Assembly (NCBI GenBank): GCA_946616365.1
Contig: CAMOIX010000037.1
Coordinates: forward strand, 1 to 23,878
DNA: 23,878 nt
Source: AC2028 sp002373595
GTDB taxonomy: Bacteria > Bacillota > Clostridia > Lachnospirales > Lachnospiraceae
Direction: 5' to 3'
Below, piece after piece: positions 8,303 to 15,781 of this stretch. The notes under the pieces were generated by a model, which saw only the letters and a list, made by a program, of their open reading frames with translations, was not told the DNA's origin and did not search any database. Both the position numbers and the translations under genes were made by a program. How positions within the stretch are numbered: position 1 is the stretch's first letter; the number at the start of each line of letters is the position of its first letter.

Positions 8303-10185
8303 AAACGAAGAGGGAGCTGTTATTAGAGATAATGAAAATGGCCGCTCAAATGATAGGACTCGTTATAGCCCTGTCCATTATACTTACACTCGTCTTTGCG
8401 GCTGTTTTTTGTATTCCTGTAAATGAGACAAAATATAATAACTCGATGGATTTGGTAAAAGAAGAAGGCGCTGCGGATCAGGGTTTGGCGATTCTTTATG
8501 ATATTCTCAGACGATCTTATACAAATGAAAGCAGACTCACAGGACACGAATTTGTTCCCGGAACAGTTTCTTCCAGATTGGATTATTACAATTTGGAACG
8601 TGCGTATGGAGATAAGACTAAAAGTGCACTTTATAATGCTATAAGTATGTTGGATTATCCGCGATACTGGCATGGACATGTTGCTGTTCTTAGATTATTG
8701 TTGGTTTTCTTTGATTTGACGGAAATCAGGTTTTTTAGCTTTATTATTCAGATGCTTTTGGTTGTATTTCTGCTTGCTGAGATAAAAAGAGTTAAAGGCT
8801 GGATTCCTGCGCTTTTGTTCTTTACATCCTATATACTGATAATGCCGATGGTTACTGTGTGGACAACATCCGATTTCCCGGAGGTTGATGCCATTTATCT
8901 CTGTTCACTTATATTTCTAATGCTGACAAGGAAAGACAGGAGATATACTCAGGGCAGAAAGCTTGCTATCTCTTTCTGCATGATCGGGTGTGTGGCCTGC
9001 TGTTTTAATAAATTGGTAAATCCGATTCTGGGATGGACATTGCCTGCCTTGCTTAAGGTGTATCTGTACGGAGAGGAGAAGAGCGTTTTTGATAACCTTA
9101 AAACTGTTATCATTTCGGGAATATCATGGCTTGTCGGATTCGGCGGATTGTGGGCCTGCAAGATTGCAATTGCGACAGTGTACTTGGGAAAAGGTGCTTT
9201 AAATGGCGCTATGTCAGAGGCTACGCAGTGGACAAACGGTAGCGAGCTGATCTCGCATATTCCGTTGCTCTATGGTCTGTACCTGAATTATAAGTATTAT
9301 CTATATCCGCTGTTCTATTTGATCATTGTGGGGTGGATAGTATTTCTGCTGGTACGAAAAGGAAATGATAAAATTGATAACAGAATTGCATCTCTGTTTC
9401 TGGTTGCATTAGCTCCCATAGGATGGCAGATAGTACTGAGAAATCATGTAGTATGGCATAATTCACTCACTTACAGACAACTTGGAATTGCTGTAGTGGC
9501 TGTTTTTGCAGGTTTATCTGTATCGCCGGTCGGACTGCTCGGAATCGGGGGAGATAAGAAAAAACTGATCAGAAGACTTTGCTTATATTTTGCTGTTTTC
9601 GTTGGGGCAGTTTTGATTACTTTTGCGATGAGAGAACATCAGTTGATCTCAAATTCAAATATACCGGGGCATTATGTATACATCGAAGATAACGCTGAGG
9701 CTGTAATGAATCTGAACCCGGTGTACAAGGATATTGACGGTGTTACTTTTGCATTTGAGACTGAGGATGAAAACGGAAACATAGAACTGACACTTTATGA
9801 GGATGGTTCGGCAATTGATACTGTAACTGTATCTGCGTCCGATTATGTCGGAGGAACATGGAAGGACATCGCTGTAAAGTGGCATTTTAAGAAGAATAGG
9901 AAATATACGGTATCTATCAAACCTGTAGAAACTGCCGGCAAGTTTGGACTCTATGTATTGGATGATAACGGAAGCGGCATAAATGAGCTTTCTGATCTGA
10001 TGATCGGAAATGAGCCTTCGGACCATCAGGCTGTTGCAGCAGTGACATATTACCGCAGACCTCTGAGAAATGATTTTATCTTTTATTTCTTTACATGGTA
10101 TGCTTTTATTATGGCAGCTGTAATGTCGGCGATCAGTATTGTCGGAGAAATCAAGAGTATGAAACGCAGAACGGAGCAGGTATAA
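8299..10185 (+). CDS. Large polytopic membrane protein A (possible GT-C-like), paralogue of B
   Basis: No named family recognised with certainty. The 628 residues show a first membrane segment at about 15-40, an outer loop with PRYWHGH (Pro121 to His127), a run of further hydrophobic segments to about residue 450, then a soluble beta-strand-rich domain (about 457-590) on what should be the outer face, a YxRRPxRxD motif (about 584-592) and a final membrane segment (about 593-615). The overall plan, and the position directly after a polyprenyl-phosphate glycosyltransferase, fit a GT-C-type sugar transferase, but I see no decisive catalytic motif. It matches the protein at 15782-17698 along its whole length (PRYWHG, SFxxIGCVxCxF, LYGxExSxxDNL, YxRRPxR). 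The gene is AT-rich compared with ppx next to it. It overlaps the preceding gene by four bases, and the next starts immediately after its stop. Confidence 0.75.
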   Translation: MKTKRELLLEIMKMAAQMIGLVIALSIILTLVFAAVFCIPVNETKYNNSMDLVKEEGAADQGLAILYDILRRSYTNESRLTGHEFVPGTVSSRLDYYNLERAYGDKTKSALYNAISMLDYPRYWHGHVAVLRLLLVFFDLTEIRFFSFIIQMLLVVFLLAEIKRVKGWIPALLFFTSYILIMPMVTVWTTSDFPEVDAIYLCSLIFLMLTRKDRRYTQGRKLAISFCMIGCVACCFNKLVNPILGWTLPALLKVYLYGEEKSVFDNLKTVIISGISWLVGFGGLWACKIAIATVYLGKGALNGAMSEATQWTNGSELISHIPLLYGLYLNYKYYLYPLFYLIIVGWIVFLLVRKGNDKIDNRIASLFLVALAPIGWQIVLRNHVVWHNSLTYRQLGIAVVAVFAGLSVSPVGLLGIGGDKKKLIRRLCLYFAVFVGAVLITFAMREHQLISNSNIPGHYVYIEDNAEAVMNLNPVYKDIDGVTFAFETEDENGNIELTLYEDGSAIDTVTVSASDYVGGTWKDIAVKWHFKKNRKYTVSIKPVETAGKFGLYVLDDNGSGINELSDLMIGNEPSDHQAVAAVTYYRRPLRNDFIFYFFTWYAFIMAAVMSAISIVGEIKSMKRRTEQV

Positions 10186-11742
10186 ATGGCGGTCAGAACA
10201 TTCGCGGCAATTGATATCGGAAGCTTTGAGATCACTCTCAAGATATATGAGATAGGCGGACGCGGCAGGATGAAAGCGGTCGACTGTCTCGTGAGGAGTA
10301 TTGCTCTCGGATCCGATACCTATGCGGAAGGAAAGATTGGCAATGATAAGGTAGAGGAGCTCTGCGAAGTGCTGTCGGATTTCAAATCCGTCATGAAAGC
10401 ATACAAGGTCAAGGACTACAGAGCGTACGGCACCAGTGCCATCAGAGAGACCAAGAACCATACGATACTCCTGGATAAGATTGAGCAGCGAACCGGTATC
10501 AGGATATCCGTGCTCAGTAACTCTGAGCAGAGATTCCTTGATTATAAATCTGTTGCATGGACCGGTGATGATTTCAAGAAAGCGATAGAGCAGAGCGCAG
10601 CCATACTCGATATCGGCGGAGGCAGTATACAGATATCGCTCTTTGACAAGGATACGCTCGTGTCGACCCAGAATCTGAGGCTCGGTGTACTTCGAATACA
10701 GGACAGGCTCAGCCATGTGGACAGGGACCTCTCACATGCAGGTGAAGTTGTCGATGAGATGGTATCCGCACAGCTCGCCACATATAAGAAGCTCTATCTC
10801 GGATCTGAAACTGTACGAAATCTCATCATAGTTGATGACTATATATCACCCTGGGCGGCTTCCAGAGCCAAGAGTGGAGAGAGCGTAACGATCACGCCGA
10901 AGGATTTAAGAAACCTTCTCAAAGAACTCGAATCACAGAGCAGCTACAAGATCGCTAAGAAACTCGGAGTGTCCGAAGAGAGACTTCCGCTCCTGGTCAT
11001 AAGCAGTCTCCTTACTCTTCGTATCGCAGAGATGATGAATACTTCGGTTGTTTGGATACCCGGAGTGACGCTCTGTGACGGCATAGCGTATGAATATGCT
11101 GAGGAAGAGGGTCTCCTTAAGGGAGAGCATGATTTCGAGAGGGATATCATTGCCTGTGCAAAGGGCATCAGCAGGAGATACATGGGCAGCCGCACGAGAT
11201 CCGAGACTCTGTCTAAGATAGCGGGTACGATCTTTAACAGTATGAAAAAGATCCACGGCCTCGGAAGCAGAGAAAAGCTGTATCTCGAACTTGCAGCGAT
11301 ACTTCATGCATGCGGCAAATATATCAGCCTCGTTAATATCGGCGAGAGGTCCTACGATATCATCATGGCTTCTGAGATAATCGGCCTTTCCCATGCAGAA
11401 CGTGAGATTGTTGCCAATATTGTCAGATTCAATCACAGCGACTTTATATATTTCGATGAGATCAGGGAGCAGAGCATAGGACAGGGAGGTGTATCGAGCC
11501 TCGACAGAAAGGCGTATCTCACCATAGCCAAACTGACTGCGATACTTCGAGTGGCCAACAGTCTTGACAGAAGTCATAAGAAAAAGATGTTTGATATTAA
11601 AGCAAAACTCGATGGTAATGAACTGATCCTCAGTACGGAGACACCGGAGAATATCACGCTTGAGAAAGCTTTCTTTGAAGAGAGTGCGGAATTCTTTGAG
11701 GAAGTATACAGTATCAGACCTGTGCTCAGACAGGAAGTATAG
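10186..11742 (+). CDS. ppx: Ppx/GppA-family exopolyphosphatase
   Basis: This removes phosphate from polyphosphate ends, or pppGpp in the GppA branch. It is a 518-residue ASKHA-fold protein: phosphate loop 1 is AAIDIGSFE (residues 7-15), SAIRE contains Glu88 in the position expected for the catalytic base, and phosphate loop 2 is Asp142-Ile-Gly-Gly-Gly146. A C-terminal HD-like helical domain follows (about 325-510), with LHACGKYIS and, later, VRFNHSD. In the HD motif the usual His-Asp is His-Ala, so metal-dependent hydrolysis by that domain is doubtful. Loop 1 carries Phe where Ppx proteins commonly have Asn-Ser. Start ATG 10186 follows the previous stop without a gap. ppk1 begins two bases after its stop, a common arrangement for the polyphosphate pair and good support for Ppx rather than GppA. 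Confidence 0.9.
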   Translation: MAVRTFAAIDIGSFEITLKIYEIGGRGRMKAVDCLVRSIALGSDTYAEGKIGNDKVEELCEVLSDFKSVMKAYKVKDYRAYGTSAIRETKNHTILLDKIEQRTGIRISVLSNSEQRFLDYKSVAWTGDDFKKAIEQSAAILDIGGGSIQISLFDKDTLVSTQNLRLGVLRIQDRLSHVDRDLSHAGEVVDEMVSAQLATYKKLYLGSETVRNLIIVDDYISPWAASRAKSGESVTITPKDLRNLLKELESQSSYKIAKKLGVSEERLPLLVISSLLTLRIAEMMNTSVVWIPGVTLCDGIAYEYAEEEGLLKGEHDFERDIIACAKGISRRYMGSRTRSETLSKIAGTIFNSMKKIHGLGSREKLYLELAAILHACGKYISLVNIGERSYDIIMASEIIGLSHAEREIVANIVRFNHSDFIYFDEIREQSIGQGGVSSLDRKAYLTIAKLTAILRVANSLDRSHKKKMFDIKAKLDGNELILSTETPENITLEKAFFEESAEFFEEVYSIRPVLRQEV

Positions 11743-11744
11743 AG

Positions 11745-13907
11745 ATGAAAAAGAGCGAAACGACTAAGAGAAAAAGAATAAACGCCGCTAAGGATCTGAG
11801 AGCTCCCGAGTACTATACCAACAGGGAACTGTCCTGGATGCGATTCGACCAGAGGATACTTGGACTCGCAGAAAGAGAGGATATCCCTCTTTTTGAGAGA
11901 CTTAAATTCTTAAGCATCGTATCGTCCAACCTCGATGAATTCGTGATGGTCCGTGTGGGATCGCTCGTTGACATGATTCATGAGGATGTTAAGACGAGAG
12001 ATATCGCAGGTATGACTGCAAATGAGCAACTCTCTGCCGTAACGGATGAGATACATGAACTCGTTGCGAAGCAGTACAGAGTATACAACAAGGAGCTCCT
12101 TCCGCTCTTAGAGGAGAATGGTCTGACCATAGTTGGCGATTACGATGATCTCACGGCTGATGAGAAGCGCTTTGCAGTTCAGTATTTTGAAAATACTGTA
12201 TATCCCGTGCTTACGCCGCTTGCGATAGACCCGTCGCATCCGTTCCCGCTTATTAAGAATCATGCCATAAATATCGGCGTCATCATAAAGAAGGGTACTG
12301 AAGAGGAACAATATGCAACTGTGCAGGTTCCGTCCGTACTTTCCAGAGTTGTAGTACTCCCTGCGGGCAAGAGAGTTATCTTCCTAGAGGAGATAATACT
12401 TCATAATCTAAGCAGGCTTTTTGAGGGATATACCATAGTCACGGCATCCGTATATCGCATCACTAGAAACGGTGATGTAAGCATAGACGAGGATGATACC
12501 AGTGACCTCCTTCATGAGATAGAGGAATCCATCAGGCAGAGACAGCGTGGTGAGACTTTGAGGCTCGAGAAGGCATCGGGTATGGATAAGAGACTTCTGT
12601 CATTTCTGACAGAGAGACTCGGAGTGGAGAAGTCGGAAGCTTATGATATAAACGGACCGCTTGATCTCACTGTATGTATGAAACTGTATTCTCTTCCGGG
12701 ATTTGATGATCTGAAAGCGGGAAAGTTCATCCCCCAGCCCGCACCTGAGTTTATGAGTGAAGAGTCTGAGGAGACTGATATATTTGAATGCATCAGAAAG
12801 GGAGATATACTCCTGCATCATCCGTATCAGTCCTTTGATCCCATAGTTGAATTCATAAAGCGCGCAGCGACTGATCCGGATGTACTTGCTATCAAGCAGA
12901 CTCTCTACCGTGTGAGCGGAAACTCGCCCATTATAGCTGCACTAGCGAGAGCTGCGGAGAACGGTAAGCAGGTAACGGTACTTGTAGAGCTTAAAGCCCG
13001 TTTCGATGAGGAACACAATATTGTCTGGGCGCGTATGCTTGAGAAAGCAGGCTGTCATGTAATATACGGACTCATGGGCCTTAAGACTCATAGCAAGATC
13101 ACGCTCGTGGTCAGGATGGAAGATGACGGCATCAGGAGATATATCCACCTCGGTACAGGAAACTATAATGATGCTACGGCAAAGATATATACCGATATCG
13201 GAATGCTCACATGTCGAGAGGCTATTGGAGAGGATGCGACTGCTGTCTTTAACATGCTCTCCGGATACTCGGAGCCTGACAGATGGAACGCACTCTCCGT
13301 AGCACCGTACTGGCTTAAGGATCGTATGCTTTATCTCATAGAAAGAGAAGCGGAGAATGCTAAGGCAGGCAAGAAGTCCGGTATCATGGCCAAGATGAAT
13401 TCACTCTCCGATCCGGATATCATAGAGGCGCTCTACAAGGCAAGTAACGCAGGGGTCAAGATCGACCTCATAGTCAGAGGTATATGCTGCCTGAAGGTGG
13501 GCATAGAGGGAGTGAGTGAGAATATATCGGTGCGCTCGATAGTAGGAAACTTTCTCGAGCACGCGAGAATATTCTGCTTTAACAATGATGATAAGCCAGA
13601 GGTCTACTGCGGAAGTGCGGACTGGATGCCGAGAAACCTGGACAGACGAGTGGAGATAGTGTTCCCTGTAACGGAGTCTGCACTTAAAGAGAGACTTATC
13701 GGTATACTTGAAACACAGCTGAAGGATAATGTCGGCGCATATGAGCTTACTGCGGACAGCAGAGATTATGTGCGTGTAAGCCGCGGCAGAGGTAAACGCA
13801 TCAGCTCGCAGGAAGCATTTGTCGAGGCTGCAAAGCAGATGGCAGAGGCTGAGAAAGAAGAGGATAAAGGCGGAAGGAGAAGGTTTAAACCGGTTAATGC
13901 TCGATGA
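11745..13907 (+). CDS. ppk1: Polyphosphate kinase PPK1
   Basis: This makes inorganic polyphosphate from ATP, reversibly, usually at the membrane. The 720 residues match family length. The N-terminal domain opens with NRELSWMRFDQRIL (about 27-40); HPFPLIKNHAINI follows at about 165-177. The two catalytic phospholipase-D-like halves contain His449 in KTHSK, the residue that is phosphorylated, and His606 in LEHARIF, the second essential histidine. The sequence ends in a basic, glutamate/lysine-rich tail. ATG 11745 has AGGAAG at about 11731-11736. It is coupled upstream to ppx (two-base gap) and downstream to a membrane protein through an ATGA overlap. Active-site residues are intact, so it should be functional. 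Confidence 0.97.
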   Translation: MKKSETTKRKRINAAKDLRAPEYYTNRELSWMRFDQRILGLAEREDIPLFERLKFLSIVSSNLDEFVMVRVGSLVDMIHEDVKTRDIAGMTANEQLSAVTDEIHELVAKQYRVYNKELLPLLEENGLTIVGDYDDLTADEKRFAVQYFENTVYPVLTPLAIDPSHPFPLIKNHAINIGVIIKKGTEEEQYATVQVPSVLSRVVVLPAGKRVIFLEEIILHNLSRLFEGYTIVTASVYRITRNGDVSIDEDDTSDLLHEIEESIRQRQRGETLRLEKASGMDKRLLSFLTERLGVEKSEAYDINGPLDLTVCMKLYSLPGFDDLKAGKFIPQPAPEFMSEESEETDIFECIRKGDILLHHPYQSFDPIVEFIKRAATDPDVLAIKQTLYRVSGNSPIIAALARAAENGKQVTVLVELKARFDEEHNIVWARMLEKAGCHVIYGLMGLKTHSKITLVVRMEDDGIRRYIHLGTGNYNDATAKIYTDIGMLTCREAIGEDATAVFNMLSGYSEPDRWNALSVAPYWLKDRMLYLIEREAENAKAGKKSGIMAKMNSLSDPDIIEALYKASNAGVKIDLIVRGICCLKVGIEGVSENISVRSIVGNFLEHARIFCFNNDDKPEVYCGSADWMPRNLDRRVEIVFPVTESALKERLIGILETQLKDNVGAYELTADSRDYVRVSRGRGKRISSQEAFVEAAKQMAEAEKEEDKGGRRRFKPVNAR

Positions 13908-15778
13908 ATTATAGAGTAGACAAAAAAACATTAATATATTCGCTTATAACATCTTTTATTTCTTCGTGGGTTATTCAATCGGGAAGGCTGGGAATATGTC
14001 CTTTGGAGCATACTTCTAACATCCCCCTTTTAAGGATTCTCTTTACTGCGTTTGATCAAATGAGTGCGCCAGGATTCCCGAGTTTGTTTATCTTTGTTGG
14101 ATTGGCGATGATCAGTTATTATGCCGGAATTAAATCCAGGAGAAAGTATATCACGGGATTATCTGCGTGGTTTGCCGCATTTGTCGTTGCGGGAATGAGC
14201 TTAGAACTTACGAGTTCCTTTATGGGGATAATCAGACATGATATCACAAGGTGGTCTCAGCTGTTGCTTTCGTGCATTTATTTTGCAGGTTATTTCTTCG
14301 CCTTTAGGGCAATGATGAACTTCGCTTTTGCCGTTAAGGATAAGATTGTTTTAGGCTATGATAATTCTTCTCATGGCAAATTCGGAAGATTTATATTTCT
14401 AGATCATCCATTTGCCGGTCCTTTTTTTACCTTTTTAATATTGGGATTGCCGGTTTTGATATTCTATTATCCCGGTCCTTTGCAAGCTGATTCGCATTTG
14501 TCGTTGGCTTTTTATTTCTCAGGTGCTAATAAGAATAATTTTCAACCGGTTTTGGTTACGGAAATTTCCGGAATGTGTATTGAAGTGGCTAGGAAACTCG
14601 GATTATCAGATTCTTTTGGATTGTTTTTGTATGACTTTCCGCAATATATGCTTCAAATTTTTGGATTCTCGTATGGAATGTGGATTATGTCCAGGTTCAA
14701 ACTTCCTGCGTTTCTCAGATGGTTTTCGTTAGCGTTTCTTGGATTTACGCCATTCTTTTATCTGTGGGGATATACGTTTTCAAAGGATGGGTATTACTAT
14801 ATATTCTTTATGCTACTCACCATGGCGGTGACAGATGCTTTTCTTGATTCGCCAATGCCACAATATACATTATCATTAATTTCGTTTATATCTGCGGCTG
14901 GGGTTACTGCTTTTAGGAGAGAGGGATTGTATGTCATTTTTCCTTTTCTGATAATTTCGCTAATAGTAAAGAAAAATAGAAAGCTTGTTTTTTTTGTGGG
15001 AATTGTCGGAAGCGTATTACTGTTTGTAGCTTCGTCTGCTTTCTTAAAAGTTAACAATGGTGAAAAAGCCCCGATTCGTGAATCGTTGTCGATGCAGACA
15101 GCTCAAACTGCATATTATGCATTGCTATATCCGGGAGACATTACGGCGGAGGAAGAGGATGTCTTACTGAGAGCGTTTGGGAAAGAAAGCATTCGGGAAG
15201 TGGCTGATCTATGGAATAATCGAAATGCGGATAGAATTAAGAAATCATTCGTTCCACAAAGTGATAGTGAAGAATTGTATAAAGAGTATATGGAAGTGTG
15301 GAAAAATCAGTTCAAGAGGCATCCCGGAACATATATTGTTGCCAACTTAGCAAGAAGCAGTGCACTTATGCTGCCAACGATCAAACCTGTTGGATATGAT
15401 GATTGGTGGGGATATGCGATTTTCTATATTCTCAATGGTGAAAAATTAAAAGATGAGTATGTGGATATGGAGTTTGGAATAAAGAGTACCTATGGCAGAG
15501 AGGCGATAAAGAAAACTATCTGGGGAATGCCGCAGATCCCTATTGTATCTATCTTTATGTGCCCAGGGTTTTATGCGTGGGCAATAACCTTCTTGTTTGT
15601 TTACGTTATCAATAACCGTAAGTGGAATAGGCTTGTGATTTTATTTCCGCAGATAGTTATTATAGTTGGTCTTGTTTTGGGACCGATGAATGGTTATACA
15701 AGGTATATGCTTCCAATAATGTGTCTGTTTCCGTTTGATGTTATGGTGTGTTTTGTGAGAGAAAGAATTGAGGTGTGA
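13904..15778 (+). CDS. DUF6020-like polytopic membrane protein (possible GT-C fold)
   Basis: A 624-residue membrane protein with roughly 12 hydrophobic segments. After a segment ending in FYYPGPLQADSH (residues 187-198) comes a short outer loop and FQPVLVTEISG (about 213-223). This YYPG...D followed by (H/Q)P-V-L pattern resembles the DUF6020 family of Clostridia, which I believe to be GT-C-like, with an acidic residue in the first outer loop. A large soluble loop lies at about 380-510. The gene is strongly AT-rich (17 of 60 bases G or C at 14941-15000, against 35 of 60 in ppk1 at 13261-13320). It overlaps ppk1 by four bases (ATGA) and lacks a good ribosome site, so it depends on coupling. 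Catalytic function is not demonstrated. A glycan transferase, polymerase or flippase are all possible. Confidence 0.7.
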   Translation: MNYRVDKKTLIYSLITSFISSWVIQSGRLGICPLEHTSNIPLLRILFTAFDQMSAPGFPSLFIFVGLAMISYYAGIKSRRKYITGLSAWFAAFVVAGMSLELTSSFMGIIRHDITRWSQLLLSCIYFAGYFFAFRAMMNFAFAVKDKIVLGYDNSSHGKFGRFIFLDHPFAGPFFTFLILGLPVLIFYYPGPLQADSHLSLAFYFSGANKNNFQPVLVTEISGMCIEVARKLGLSDSFGLFLYDFPQYMLQIFGFSYGMWIMSRFKLPAFLRWFSLAFLGFTPFFYLWGYTFSKDGYYYIFFMLLTMAVTDAFLDSPMPQYTLSLISFISAAGVTAFRREGLYVIFPFLIISLIVKKNRKLVFFVGIVGSVLLFVASSAFLKVNNGEKAPIRESLSMQTAQTAYYALLYPGDITAEEEDVLLRAFGKESIREVADLWNNRNADRIKKSFVPQSDSEELYKEYMEVWKNQFKRHPGTYIVANLARSSALMLPTIKPVGYDDWWGYAIFYILNGEKLKDEYVDMEFGIKSTYGREAIKKTIWGMPQIPIVSIFMCPGFYAWAITFLFVYVINNRKWNRLVILFPQIVIIVGLVLGPMNGYTRYMLPIMCLFPFDVMVCFVRERIEV

Positions 15779-15781
15779 TTT

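Noticed and set aside
9655..10716. Open frame of 353 codons on the - strand across the membrane protein A / ppx junction.
   Set aside because: It is antisense to two well supported genes, has no recognisable domain, and has no promoter-like or ribosome-site sequence.
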